The translations under genes were made by a program, and so were the position numbers. Source: Methylophilus sp. 5 (GTDB taxonomy: Bacteria; Pseudomonadota; Gammaproteobacteria; Burkholderiales; Methylophilaceae). From it: a stretch of DNA of 64,000 bases. Below, piece by piece: positions 1 to 9,016 of the stretch. Location: assembly GCF_000515275.1 (NCBI RefSeq), contig NZ_KI911560.1, forward strand, positions 2,480,001 to 2,544,000. Reading direction: 5' to 3'. The notes beneath the pieces were generated by a model. That model saw only the letters and a list, made by a program, of their open reading frames with translations, was not told the origin of the DNA and ran no database searches. Every line of letters starts with the position of its first letter. Position 1 is the first letter of the stretch.

Positions 1-139
1 GTTGACGCATTTCTCTTCCCTTAATTATTTTGACTCACTCAATTGACAATGAGTTTTTTTAATAATTGTAAATCAACCAAGTAAAAACACAATTTATTCG
101 TTTCTACAGAGGGTATTTAAGTGTCATGTAACAGGTGCT

Positions 140-1180
140 TTATTGAAAGTGGTTATCGTGAGCCACGGAGTCTCTGCGCGCAAACAGGCGTGACTTGATT
201 TCTTTGCGGTATCGTCCGACGCTGTATTTGAAGTCACGTGTTGACTCCCGGTTGACGTAGGTGCCCAAAACACAAATGCCAGCCAGGCTGGCGAGTAACC
301 AGTCTATAGAAAAAGGGACTGTTTCATGGTGTGAGGAGCGATGTTTTTGTATGGCTTGCAACACTGCGCGAGGATCGTCGCCATCGAGGTAGTCTGCGCC
401 GATTTCTTCTGCCAGCTTTTGCAAATAGGGCACGGCGCGCCTGGAGATGAACCTGTCGTAGTCAGAAATGGCGACGCTGTCATCGCGGCCACTGCTTTTA
501 CTGGCCGTGACTTGTGCAATATTGGGCTGAACCGCAAAACTTTCATTCGACCAGTAACCTATCATTTGATTGGCTTCAGTCAGCTTGGGAATGCCAGTGC
601 CTTTGTCTGAGCCTATACCGACCAGAAACCAGCCGTCTCCACCCTGGAAGTCACGCAGGTTACGCGTGTTGAATGCATGCAGTAATGGCGCTTCATCACC
701 ATCAGTAAAATAGACTGCTTTGGTCGCTTCAGGCATTTGGCGTAGTAACTTTGCCGTGATCATCACACTTTCGCGGAGTTGGCTGTTACCGGTCCAGGCC
801 ATGCGCCAATCCAGGTGGTCTATGGTTTCATGAATGGCCGAGAAATGCGTGCACACTTGCAAGGGGTTATACAATGCGGCGACGGCATCACCGGCAAAAA
901 TGCCGATGCTTAAACGCGTGTGGCAGGGTAGTTGGGAAACAATGTCGTGCATCATGCGTTTGGTATAGGTCAGGCGGCTTACGGCGTGGTGATCCAGTGA
1001 CATATCTACGGCGTTCATGCTTTGTGTAATGTCTGCGATGAGAAAATACGTGTGTACATTGCGTTTGACAGGAATGCTGGGGTGCATGATTGCACCCAGC
1101 AGGCAGAGCAGCGCCAATGCCAATAGATTGGTTTCGCGATATTTTAGCCAGTATTTGAGCCATCGTTTTTTCATGGTCAT
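140..1180 (-). CDS. MxaL-like VWA-domain protein (second, tandem copy)
   Basis: 346 residues. An N-terminal membrane segment (about 15-35) is followed by a von Willebrand A domain facing the periplasm, with a MIDAS-like D-I-T-Q-S motif near residue 50 and a T-D-G-D motif near residue 160; a second hydrophobic segment lies near 295-310. It is clearly paralogous to the next gene upstream (1235-2266): the same architecture, long shared stretches and the same C-terminal tail A-H-D-N-H-F-Q. MxaL-family proteins belong to the accessory set needed for assembly or calcium loading of PQQ methanol dehydrogenase. It is the last gene of the minus-strand mxa cluster. Whether this copy is a true MxaL or a diverged paralogue cannot be settled from the sequence. 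Confidence 0.8.
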   Translation of the reverse strand: MTMKKRWLKYWLKYRETNLLALALLCLLGAIMHPSIPVKRNVHTYFLIADITQSMNAVDMSLDHHAVSRLTYTKRMMHDIVSQLPCHTRLSIGIFAGDAVAALYNPLQVCTHFSAIHETIDHLDWRMAWTGNSQLRESVMITAKLLRQMPEATKAVYFTDGDEAPLLHAFNTRNLRDFQGGDGWFLVGIGSDKGTGIPKLTEANQMIGYWSNESFAVQPNIAQVTASKSSGRDDSVAISDYDRFISRRAVPYLQKLAEEIGADYLDGDDPRAVLQAIQKHRSSHHETVPFSIDWLLASLAGICVLGTYVNRESTRDFKYSVGRYRKEIKSRLFARRDSVAHDNHFQ

Positions 1181-1234
1181 CTATCATGTATTGCCTGCAT
1201 CACTGGCCTAGGATGTCAGAAGAAGGCGTATTTA

Positions 1235-2266
1235 TTATTGAAAATGGTTGTCGTGCGCAACTGCCTCGCTGCTTGTAAATAATCTGGAGCGAATCTGGTG
1301 ATGGTAAAGGTTCAGGTTTTGCCTGATTTGGCGCCAGGGGTGACGGCTAGCATAAGTGCCTAATACACACAGGCCTGACAGCGTGGCAAACAGCCAGCTG
1401 AGTGGCAGTGGCGCGATGTCGCGGCGCGCAGGTTTTTGTGCTTTCATGGCTTTGAGTACGGTGTAAGTACTGTCGCCTTTAATATAGTTGGCACCGATTT
1501 CTTTAGTCAGGCTCTCTAAGTATTCTGTTGAGAGTTTTGAGATAAACCGGTCATTGTCGCCATAGGCGATGTTGTCATCACGCACGCCCAAGGTGCTTTC
1601 CGAGATCTGGGCAATGCCTGGTTGCATGGCAAAACTCTCGTTAGACCAGTAACCGATCACCTGGTTATCCGGGCTGAGTTTGGGAATGCCGACGCCTTCT
1701 TCTGAGCCTATGCCGACAAACAGCCACTCATCGCCGCCCTGAAACTCTTCAAGATTTTTGGTATTAAACGCATGCAGCTTGGGCGCTTCTTCACCATCGG
1801 TAAAATAGATCACTTGTGCCGGTTCTGGCATGGCGCGCACCACTTTGGCGGTCACAAACAAGCTCTCCCGCACGCGGCTATTGCCTGACCAGGCCATGCG
1901 CCAGTCTAAGTGGGCGATGGTGTCTTGAATCGCGGCAAAATTAGTGCAAACCTCAATGGGGGCATACATGGCCGCAACTGAGTTACCGGCAAACATGCCG
2001 ACGCTCACTTTGGTGCCGCAGGGCAGTGAGGCGACGACTTCATGCATCATGTTTTGCATATAAGCCATGCGGGTGACTTTTTTGCCATGCAAGGTCATGT
2101 CTTCGGCGTTCATGCTTTGCGAAATATCTGCGATTAAGAAATAAGCATAAATATTATGCTTAAACGGGATGCTTGGTCGCAAAATAGCGCCCAGCAAAAA
2201 AAGCAGGGCCAGTCCGAGCAGGGCGGTGTCACGGTGCTTGATAAAGTGTCTTAGCCAGATCTTCAT
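1235..2266 (-). CDS. mxaL: MxaL, VWA-domain methanol dehydrogenase accessory protein
   Basis: 343 residues with an N-terminal membrane anchor (about 12-30), a VWA domain with MIDAS motif D-I-S-Q-S (about 47-51) and T-D-G-E near 160, and a C-terminal membrane segment near 290-310. The family is known from methylotroph mxa operons, where MxaA, C, K and L are implicated in inserting calcium into methanol dehydrogenase. It lies directly after mxaK in the usual R-S-A-C-K-L order. A tandem paralogue follows at 140-1180. I assign mxaL to this copy because it is adjacent to mxaK; the assignment between the two copies is an inference. Confidence 0.85.
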   Translation of the reverse strand: MKIWLRHFIKHRDTALLGLALLFLLGAILRPSIPFKHNIYAYFLIADISQSMNAEDMTLHGKKVTRMAYMQNMMHEVVASLPCGTKVSVGMFAGNSVAAMYAPIEVCTNFAAIQDTIAHLDWRMAWSGNSRVRESLFVTAKVVRAMPEPAQVIYFTDGEEAPKLHAFNTKNLEEFQGGDEWLFVGIGSEEGVGIPKLSPDNQVIGYWSNESFAMQPGIAQISESTLGVRDDNIAYGDNDRFISKLSTEYLESLTKEIGANYIKGDSTYTVLKAMKAQKPARRDIAPLPLSWLFATLSGLCVLGTYASRHPWRQIRQNLNLYHHQIRSRLFTSSEAVAHDNHFQ

Positions 2267-2319
2267 GGAGTGCCAGTCTAATGTTCAGTCGAATATTTTT
2301 ACGCGCAACGCTGCGCTTG

Positions 2320-2859
2320 TTATGGCAAACCGTTAGGGATATTGCCCATGATCAAGCCCGGGTTGTCAGACTCACCTACACCTGGTGTTGGTTTTTCAGG
2401 CAACAGGCCCAATACCCGGTCAAAGTTACGGCGTGTGCCCCAGTGGCTGTTATCTGCTTTGAGCGCCGTTTTATAAGAGGTGGCCGCTTGTGACAGCAGG
2501 TACTCAAGTTCATCACGTGTGCTGTTGTCGTTGCCGCCGGTTAATTGAATGGCGCGCAAAAAAAACATATTGCCGACATTATGCAAAATTGCTGCGCGCT
2601 GACTGGCGTTGGCCTGATCAATCAGCTTGGTAAACAGCAGTGTGGACTCTTTATAACGCTCATTTTTGCCCAGCCAGTAAGCCACCGCATATTTTGCCTC
2701 AAAGCTTTGCTGGTCAGTTTGTGGTGTTTTGGCTGAAGCAACCGCTTGGTTAAATGCGTCTACTTGCTGAATACGTTGCCAGCTATACGCCATGGTGGCC
2801 ACTGACGCCACCGCTACGACCACCAGGCCGGTGACCAGTTTATTTACGCTGAGCGCCAT
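2320..2859 (-). CDS. mxaK: MxaK, methanol dehydrogenase accessory protein
   Basis: 179 residues with one N-terminal membrane segment (about 8-26) and a helical periplasmic part resembling TPR repeats (A-Y-W-L-G-K-N-E-R-Y-K-E-S and later A-A-T-S-Y-K-T-A-L-K-A-D). Its size and position between mxaC and mxaL match MxaK of methylotrophs. Its start overlaps the end of mxaC by 16 bases, indicating translational coupling. The likely role is in maturation or metal loading of the PQQ methanol dehydrogenase, known genetically for the family; the biochemical role is not established. Confidence 0.85.
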   Translation of the reverse strand: MALSVNKLVTGLVVVAVASVATMAYSWQRIQQVDAFNQAVASAKTPQTDQQSFEAKYAVAYWLGKNERYKESTLLFTKLIDQANASQRAAILHNVGNMFFLRAIQLTGGNDNSTRDELEYLLSQAATSYKTALKADNSHWGTRRNFDRVLGLLPEKPTPGVGESDNPGLIMGNIPNGLP

Positions 2860-3830
2860 GTGTGTATCTCCAGGTATTTAACAGCCAGCAAGAAGGCAAT
2901 CATGATAAATGCAATCCAGTAACACACATTAGTGTAGTCATGGCCGGGGATCTTTTCCAGGTATTGAATTGGTTTTTTTTCGCGGCTGTTAATGTCAGCA
3001 ATCGCGACTTCGAGCGATTTGGGGTCAGCTGCCTCGTAGGCGTTAAAAGGGCTGCGCAAGGTCTGAAAAAACTGATACAACAGCACTTCACTTGGCATAG
3101 GCCCGGTGTAGCTGCTTTCGGCATATTTAGGATCGAAAATAGTCACGCCGCCAGGTTGGCGCAGCACAATCCAATACAGGCCGATGTTGTAGCGTTGTAG
3201 CCAGTCACGCAACTTTTGTTGCACCATGTCACTAACGCGGCCTGCACCATCCGAAATCAGGATGATGACGCGTGAGCCTGAGTCAGGCACGTCTTTAAAC
3301 AACTCAACCGCACTGGTCAGGCCGCCACCAATGTTCGTTTGAAACAAAGAGTTGCCAGCAGTCGCCTGAATGGCGGACAACATGGCTTCTTTGTTTTCAG
3401 TCAATGGCAGTACATACATGGCAGAGTTACTAAAAGTAATCAGCCCCATCATGTCATTGTGACGGTGTTGCACAAATTGGGTCATTATGCGGGCAGCCGC
3501 GATTGACTTGGTTTCGCCTACATGGCCATCTTTATCGCCTGCAAACGGGTCGTCCATACTGGCGCTGCGGTCTAATACCAGTCCGATTTGTGCGCCGACG
3601 CCGGTCCGTTCAATTTGTTGCTCCAGGCTGTGTGGGCCTGCCAGGCCCAATATGATAAACACGATGCTGAGCACGGCAAGCACTTTGAGCAAAAAGCCGA
3701 TGGTGCTAGACAGGGGGTCAGGCGGCAACAAGCCTATCCATGAATAGTGCTTGCTGTGGGCGCGCTCTAGCAATAGCGGCAGCAATGCCAGCGGGAGCGC
3801 CCATAACAGCCAAGGGTGTGTGAACGCCAT
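2844..3830 (-). CDS. mxaC: MxaC, VWA-domain methanol dehydrogenase accessory protein
   Basis: 328 residues: a BatA/MxaC-like arrangement with two N-terminal membrane segments (about 5-20 and 45-65), a VWA domain with MIDAS D-R-S-A-S (about 89-93), and a C-terminal membrane segment near 300-318. Its start codon overlaps the last base of mxaA and its end overlaps mxaK, so it sits inside a tightly coupled operon. MoxR-type ATPases, DUF58 proteins and VWA proteins commonly act together as maturation machines; here the client is inferred to be methanol dehydrogenase. Confidence 0.87.
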   Translation of the reverse strand: MAFTHPWLLWALPLALLPLLLERAHSKHYSWIGLLPPDPLSSTIGFLLKVLAVLSIVFIILGLAGPHSLEQQIERTGVGAQIGLVLDRSASMDDPFAGDKDGHVGETKSIAAARIMTQFVQHRHNDMMGLITFSNSAMYVLPLTENKEAMLSAIQATAGNSLFQTNIGGGLTSAVELFKDVPDSGSRVIILISDGAGRVSDMVQQKLRDWLQRYNIGLYWIVLRQPGGVTIFDPKYAESSYTGPMPSEVLLYQFFQTLRSPFNAYEAADPKSLEVAIADINSREKKPIQYLEKIPGHDYTNVCYWIAFIMIAFLLAVKYLEIHTWRSA

Positions 3831-4810
3831 TATGCGTGTACCTCAGGGCGTAATCCACGCTCGCAGTCACGCATGTGGCGGCAAAACTTTTTAAGCCACT
3901 GTTTGCTTGGCATGCCTAAATCCAGCGGTGTTTGGGCGTCAAAAAATACTTGGCGCGATAACGCAAAAAAGCGTTCTATCTCTGGTTTTGCTACGGCAAA
4001 GGCAGGTTTTTCCAGCACAAATTTTTCAACGCCGTTACCAAATACGCTGTGGCCAGCCACTTGGTGTAACGCTTCATGCACGGTTGAAATAGCCTGCTGC
4101 AAACCTTGTTCATCCTCAGGCAGTTTGCTTACTTTACGGTAAGCCTTGGCAAAGGCACCGCCCATATGCGGCAACCAGGTGCGCGCACCCAAAACGTATA
4201 ACAAGGCCAGTAAACTGGCGGCCAATACACCTGCGGCTATTTTAAGCGCCAGTTGTTCTTTGTTTGCCTGCAGCTTGAGAGGCGCAACAAACGGGCTCAT
4301 TTCGTTTTTGAGGTTGACCTCGCCATATACTGAGAGCGGTGAGGTTCTAAAGTTAAACGAAGGCATGCGGAATTGCTTCACCGCTTTGCTGCCCTGCTGG
4401 CGCAGTTTGACGATTTCGCCTCTTAAAATCGCCGGTTTGGCTACGCGGCCAACCTTAAATACTTGATACTCAAGGTGAATGGTATACACCGACTGCTCGC
4501 CATGGCGCTGTTCTTCAACATCAATCGCCGTTAACTCTATGCCCGACACCTGGCCACGGTATCTATGCTCGTAACCGACAATCGGCAATGACTCTTTAAT
4601 CAGCTCATAAGGTTGTTTTACGGTAAGAATCATGGTGCGTTGCAGTTTGTCACCCACCACAAAACCGGCATCGCGGGTGGGGTTGATTTCTTTCACACTG
4701 ACAAACTTGCTGTCTGCCGACGGTAAAACGACATCGGCTGAACTGCTGAATGCAGTGCATAGCAAGGTCGCTGCGACAAGTAATGACAATAAATGGTGGC
4801 GCGCTTTCAT
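3830..4810 (-). CDS. mxaA: MxaA, methanol dehydrogenase assembly protein
   Basis: 326 residues with a clear signal peptide (hydrophobic stretch about 6-20, cleavage near S-S-S-A-D). A periplasmic beta-rich domain follows, then one membrane segment near 200-215 and a cytoplasmic tail of about 100 residues. MxaA is part of the mxa accessory set needed for active calcium-containing methanol dehydrogenase. It is flanked by mxaS (12 bases upstream) and mxaC (1-base overlap). The assignment rests on architecture and position in the R-S-A-C-K-L order. Confidence 0.85.
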   Translation of the reverse strand: MKARHHLLSLLVAATLLCTAFSSSADVVLPSADSKFVSVKEINPTRDAGFVVGDKLQRTMILTVKQPYELIKESLPIVGYEHRYRGQVSGIELTAIDVEEQRHGEQSVYTIHLEYQVFKVGRVAKPAILRGEIVKLRQQGSKAVKQFRMPSFNFRTSPLSVYGEVNLKNEMSPFVAPLKLQANKEQLALKIAAGVLAASLLALLYVLGARTWLPHMGGAFAKAYRKVSKLPEDEQGLQQAISTVHEALHQVAGHSVFGNGVEKFVLEKPAFAVAKPEIERFFALSRQVFFDAQTPLDLGMPSKQWLKKFCRHMRDCERGLRPEVHA

Positions 4811-4822
4811 CGGTCGCTTTCC

Positions 4823-5680
4823 TCAGGCAGGCACATGTTGATGGAAGTAGTCGGTGAGTAAATCTGCATCGAACGTGTCTTCCACAAAAAATGGCTGCAT
4901 ATCAAATCTCATAAAAATATCTTCAATCGCCTGACGTCTGGCATTAAATGCCTCCAGAATCCGTTCGCGATAAGACGCGCGCAAAAACAGGGTGCGGCGT
5001 TCGCCGGTTTCCGGGTCATTAATGCTGGTAATGCCAAACTCAGGCAATTGTTTGTATTCAGTACTGTTCCAGAGAATCACCGGCACAATGTGATGGCGCA
5101 GCATCAGTAGCAGTGCTTCTTCCAGTTGTTCCAGCGGCATGTGAAAGTCGGACACCAGAAAAATCAGTGCGCGCTCGCGCGGCAGTAGCCGAACACTTTC
5201 AAGCAGCGCACCGGCCCCCACTTCATTTGGCAGGTGGTTCTCCAGGCGGTCTGCCAGGTCAAACATGGTGTGTGGACGCAAAGACAGCGTGCTCAGCCAT
5301 GTGTCATGCACATCATCATCAAAGCCTATAAAGCCAACCGGGTCTGTGTTGCGGCTGGCAGACTGGGCGACCGAACGGGTGATGTGTGCTGCCGTGACCA
5401 GTTTGGTATGCGGTGTGCCATATTGCATAGAGCCAGACATATCACACATGACAAACACTGGCGTGGCGCTTTTCTGGTTAAAAATGCGCACATAGACTTG
5501 CTCCATCGGGTCACGAATGGTCTGGCGTATATCAATCCGGCGCGGGTCAGGGTACGACAGAAGCGTGGTGTGGCCACGAAACTCCATGCCCATGCCGCGC
5601 TGATTGCTCTTATGACGGCCCGGACGGCGCGAACGGGAACGCCAGCCAATGTGGTAGCTGAATTCCTTAATGATTTCCAT
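4823..5680 (-). CDS. mxaS: MxaS, DUF58-family protein
   Basis: A DUF58/VWA-like cytoplasmic protein. Its N-terminal R-R-P-G-R-H-K-S-N-Q-R-G-M-G-M-E-F-R-G segment and the V-M-C-D-M-S-G-S-M MIDAS-like motif are typical of the family that works with MoxR ATPases. The reading frame is open to 5719, but I prefer the ATG at 5680 (M-E-I-I-K-E-F): it starts 19 bases after the mxaR stop and gives 285 residues, whereas 5719 would overlap mxaR by 20 bases. Neither start has a strong ribosome site. The role in methanol dehydrogenase maturation is inferred from the operon. Confidence 0.85.
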   Translation of the reverse strand: MEIIKEFSYHIGWRSRSRRPGRHKSNQRGMGMEFRGHTTLLSYPDPRRIDIRQTIRDPMEQVYVRIFNQKSATPVFVMCDMSGSMQYGTPHTKLVTAAHITRSVAQSASRNTDPVGFIGFDDDVHDTWLSTLSLRPHTMFDLADRLENHLPNEVGAGALLESVRLLPRERALIFLVSDFHMPLEQLEEALLLMLRHHIVPVILWNSTEYKQLPEFGITSINDPETGERRTLFLRASYRERILEAFNARRQAIEDIFMRFDMQPFFVEDTFDADLLTDYFHQHVPA

Positions 5681-5699
5681 AATTTTCAGCAGTAACGTC

Positions 5700-6716
5700 T
5701 TAAGGCGCTGCCACGGCATTAATAATGCCAGTCAGCAATTCGCGTGCGATTTCAGTACGACGCATTTCGTAAACCGGGCTAAATACCAGGCGGTGCGCAA
5801 TCGTTTCGTGGAACACCGCATGAATATCTTCTGGCACGACAGCCTGACGCTGATTTAGCCAGGCGTTGACGCGGGCAGCACGCAACAGCATGCCCATGCC
5901 ACGCGGGCTGGCGCCACTGAGGACCAGGCGCTTCATATCGACGTTTGATACTTTAATGCCATAGGCAACCGGGTCTTTGGTGGCTAACCATAAATCCAGC
6001 GCATATTTGCGCAGGGCAGGGCTGGCCTGAATATTTTCCTGAATCACCTTGGCAAAGCTATTTAACTGGTCAAACTTGAGAATGTCAGCCGGTACATTTG
6101 AAATTAGCTGGTCGACATCATGAAAGCGCGTGTCAAAAATCAACGACTCCATAATGTCATGTGCAGCTGGTACCACAATCGGAATTTCCATCATAAAACG
6201 GTCACGTGCAGCAGATGGAATATCAAAGGTTTCTTCGCGCTCAACCTGGTTGCGGTCGGCAAATACCAGCATGTGCGGAAAGTAATGTTCTTTATTAAAG
6301 GCCGTCAGCGTGCGTTCGGCCATCACGCGCAACATCAGCGAGTGCACTTGCGGGCGGGCGCGGTTGATTTCGTTAAAAAAGAAAATAGATAAGTCTTGCC
6401 CCGACATCAGCAATGGGCCCGGGCTCACGTGTGGTTTGCCGTCTTCGCCCAGATAGGTGTGATACACCAGGTCGTTTGGCATCAGGTCAATGGTGCCTTC
6501 AATCCGTTGGTAACCACCACCAATGCCGCGGGTAAAGGCGCGCAGCAAAGTGGTTTTGCCCACCCCCACATCCCCTTCAAGCAGCACGTGACCGCGGGCG
6601 AACACGGCGGTGGTGATCAGGCGGACTGGATTTTCCTGACCGACGACAACTTTGTTAACTTCCGACTCTAATGTGAGCGCATATGTGCGCCAATCGTTGA
6701 GTTGTTGATCTTGCAT
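5700..6716 (-). CDS. mxaR: MxaR, MoxR-family AAA ATPase
   Basis: 338 residues. Walker A G-D-V-G-V-G-K-T-T near residues 49-57, Walker B-like F-F-F-N-E-I-N-R-A-R-P near 110-120, and A-A-R-D-R-F-M near 170 identify a MoxR AAA+ ATPase. It is the first gene of the minus-strand mxaRSACKL cluster; the 266-base gap to the divergent fabA must hold its promoter. In many methylotrophs this gene follows mxaFJGI; here nothing of mxaFJGI is adjacent. MoxR proteins act as chaperone ATPases with VWA partners, of which several follow. Confidence 0.9.
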   Translation of the reverse strand: MQDQQLNDWRTYALTLESEVNKVVVGQENPVRLITTAVFARGHVLLEGDVGVGKTTLLRAFTRGIGGGYQRIEGTIDLMPNDLVYHTYLGEDGKPHVSPGPLLMSGQDLSIFFFNEINRARPQVHSLMLRVMAERTLTAFNKEHYFPHMLVFADRNQVEREETFDIPSAARDRFMMEIPIVVPAAHDIMESLIFDTRFHDVDQLISNVPADILKFDQLNSFAKVIQENIQASPALRKYALDLWLATKDPVAYGIKVSNVDMKRLVLSGASPRGMGMLLRAARVNAWLNQRQAVVPEDIHAVFHETIAHRLVFSPVYEMRRTEIARELLTGIINAVAAP

Positions 6717-6812
6717 GCCTGATTTCCTGATGAGGTTGAATGTTGGATTGCGCTGAATTGTAACTAATTTGTAATTAAAAACGTCTTGATCATGTGAAAT
6801 TATCCTTTAAAG

Positions 6813-6836
6813 CTTGATAGGCTGGTCATTATCAAG
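6813..6836. promoter_or_regulatory. Inverted repeat in the mxaR/fabA divergent region
   Basis: Half-sites CTTGATA (6813-6819) and TATCAAG (6830-6836) form a perfect 7-base inverted repeat with a 10-base spacer. It lies about 100 bases upstream of mxaR and 150 bases upstream of fabA. A related half-site, CTTGAT, occurs at about 6785. It could be an operator for a dimeric regulator of mxaR; no protein is assigned. Confidence 0.3.
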
Positions 6837-6982
6837 TTGTAAAATTCAGTAACAATTTAGTCAATACTACCTACATTTTTCTAAAAAGTATACAGGTCGG
6901 TATAGTTGTTGGATGACAAAAAGCTTTCACTAAACGCAATTTCCGGCGAAAATATTGTTTTATACTAAAATTCTAAAAATAC

Positions 6983-7498
6983 ATGACTAGAAAAAGTAGT
7001 TTCAGCAAAGAGGATTTATTGGCGTGCGGCCGGGGAGAGATGTTCGGTGAAGGTAACGCGCAATTGCCATTACCGCCTATGCTGATGTTTGACCGTATCG
7101 TTAAAATTTCTGACGAGGGTGGCAAATACGGCCAAGGCGAAATTATTGCAGAACTCGATATTCGTCCTGATTTGTGGTTTTTTGAATGCCACTTTACCGG
7201 TGACCCGGTGATGCCTGGCTGTTTGGGTTTAGATGCCATGTGGCAGTTGGTTGGGTTCTTCCTGGGTTGGAAAGGTGGCCCTGGTCGTGGTCGTGCGCTG
7301 GGTTCTGGTGAGGTTAAATTTACTGGCCAAGTCTTGCCAACAGCCAAGGTGGTGCGCTATCACATTGATTTAAAACGTGTGATTATGCGTAAACTGGTGA
7401 TGGGTATTGCAGATGCGCGCATGGAAGTAGATGGTCGCGAGATTTATGCTGCCAGTGATTTGCGTGTCGGGTTGTTTACCAGCACGGACAATTTCTAG
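6983..7498 (+). CDS. fabA: FabA, 3-hydroxydecanoyl-ACP dehydratase/isomerase
   Basis: 171 residues, the usual FabA length. The hot-dog fold active site is visible: [23 protein letters not shown], with catalytic His in C-H-F and Asp in G-L-D (about residues 70 and 84). FabA dehydrates 3-hydroxyacyl-ACP and isomerises the C10 intermediate, opening the anaerobic route to unsaturated fatty acids. It pairs with fabB 36 bases downstream. A TATACT box at 6961-6966 could be a -10 element, which would leave a very short leader; no good ribosome site precedes the ATG. Confidence 0.95.
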   Translation: MTRKSSFSKEDLLACGRGEMFGEGNAQLPLPPMLMFDRIVKISDEGGKYGQGEIIAELDIRPDLWFFECHFTGDPVMPGCLGLDAMWQLVGFFLGWKGGPGRGRALGSGEVKFTGQVLPTAKVVRYHIDLKRVIMRKLVMGIADARMEVDGREIYAASDLRVGLFTSTDNF

Positions 7499-7534
7499 TA
7501 GTTTTTACAGTTTTTGAAGTGAATGGGAGGCGCA

Positions 7535-8761
7535 ATGCGTCGCGTAGTGATTACAGGATTTGGTATCGTATCAAGTCTTGGTAATAACAAACAGGAAGTG
7601 CTGGACAGCCTGCAAGTAGGTCGTTCCGGTATTACTTATCAACCTGAATATGCCGAGCGTGGTTTGCGTTCGCATGTTGCAGGGTCGATCAAAAATCTGG
7701 ATGTTGAAGCCATGATTGATCGCAAGCTGTTGCGTTTTATGGCCAAAGGTCATGCTTACGCCTGGCTTGCGATGCAGGAAGCGATTGCTGATGCAAATTT
7801 ACCGGAAGAGTTGGTCTCCAATGTCCGTACCGGCCTGATTGTCGGGGCGGGTGGCACGTCCACTGAAAGCATGCTGGAGGGCACTAACACACTGGCAGAA
7901 AAGGGCATTCGCCGGGTTGGGCCTTATATGGTGACTAAAACCATGAGCAGCGGCATTGCTGCCTGTCTGGCCACCGGTGCTAAAATCAAGGGTGTTAATT
8001 ACGGCATCAGTTCTGCCTGTTCTACCAGTGCGCACTGCATAGGCGCAGGGGTTGAGCAGATTCAGTTAGGCAAGCAAGACATTGTATTTGCTGGCGGCGG
8101 TGAAGAAGAACACTGGACCATGAGTTATCTGTTTGATGCCATGGGTGCATTGTCGAGCAAGTATAACGAAACGCCTGAAAAAGCATCGCGCACCTATGAT
8201 GCAGACCGCGACGGTTTTGTGATTTCTGGCGGCGGCGGCATTGTGGTGCTCGAAGAGTACGAGCATGCTAAAGCACGTGGCGCGCAAATCTATGCCGAGG
8301 TAATTGGCTATGGCGCGACCTCAGACGGCTATGACATGGTCGCCCCTAGCGGTGAAGGCGCCGTGCGTTGCATGCAGCAGGCTTTGCAGGGCATTAACCC
8401 TGAAGAGATCGACTACATCAACACACATGGCACCAGTACGCCGGTCGGTGATACCAAAGAGCTGGAAGCGATTCGTGCAGTGTTTGGTGAGCAAAGCAAA
8501 ACAGCGATTGCCTCAACCAAGTCACTCTCTGGCCATGCACTGGGTGCGGCGGGGGTGAATGAGGCGATTTATACCTTGCTGATGATGCAGCACGGCTTTA
8601 TTGCGGCTTCTGCTAACATCGAAACGCTGGATCCAGCGGCAGAAGGCTTGAATATTGTGCGTAGCCCGATCGCTACTGCTAAGATTCAAACCGCGTTGTC
8701 TAACAGCTTTGGGTTTGGCGGTACCAATGCCACGCTGACGTTGTCGACTAAATATCTGTAA
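7535..8761 (+). CDS. fabB: FabB, beta-ketoacyl-ACP synthase I
   Basis: 408 residues from the ATG at 7535, chosen because GGGAGG (7525-7530) lies just upstream and [12 protein letters not shown] matches the usual FabB N terminus; an in-frame ATG at 7523 would add four residues. Thiolase-fold catalytic residues are visible: Cys in S-A-C-S-T-S-A-H-C, His in [11 protein letters not shown] and His in S-G-H-A-L-G-A-A-G. It condenses malonyl-ACP with acyl-ACP, including the cis-3-decenoyl intermediate made by FabA. It forms a two-gene operon with fabA, closed by a strong terminator. Confidence 0.95.
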   Translation: MRRVVITGFGIVSSLGNNKQEVLDSLQVGRSGITYQPEYAERGLRSHVAGSIKNLDVEAMIDRKLLRFMAKGHAYAWLAMQEAIADANLPEELVSNVRTGLIVGAGGTSTESMLEGTNTLAEKGIRRVGPYMVTKTMSSGIAACLATGAKIKGVNYGISSACSTSAHCIGAGVEQIQLGKQDIVFAGGGEEEHWTMSYLFDAMGALSSKYNETPEKASRTYDADRDGFVISGGGGIVVLEEYEHAKARGAQIYAEVIGYGATSDGYDMVAPSGEGAVRCMQQALQGINPEEIDYINTHGTSTPVGDTKELEAIRAVFGEQSKTAIASTKSLSGHALGAAGVNEAIYTLLMMQHGFIAASANIETLDPAAEGLNIVRSPIATAKIQTALSNSFGFGGTNATLTLSTKYL

Positions 8762-8780
8762 CCGTGAGCGGGTAATAAAA

Positions 8781-8816
8781 AAGCAGTGTGTTGATGAAAC
8801 ACACTGCTTTTTTTAT
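8781..8816 (+). terminator. Rho-independent terminator after fabB
   Basis: A perfect 12-base stem, AAGCAGTGTGTT (8781-8792) with AACACACTGCTT (8798-8809), 5-base loop, followed by a T run. It ends the fabAB transcript. Confidence 0.9.
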
Positions 8817-9016
8817 ACATGTAGGTCTATCATCTGCATGCATAGGCAGTGACGGCCCACACTGATAAAATCAGCATGCCCATGACTAATGGGATGCGCA
8901 TCTGCCCAGGCTAGTACACCGGGATTTTTTTCTTTTGTGCACACTCTTAAATCTGATGTGGTTTGCCTCAATCTCTATTTTTGTCCAACGTTGCAAGTGT
9001 TCAATAAGGCGTATAA

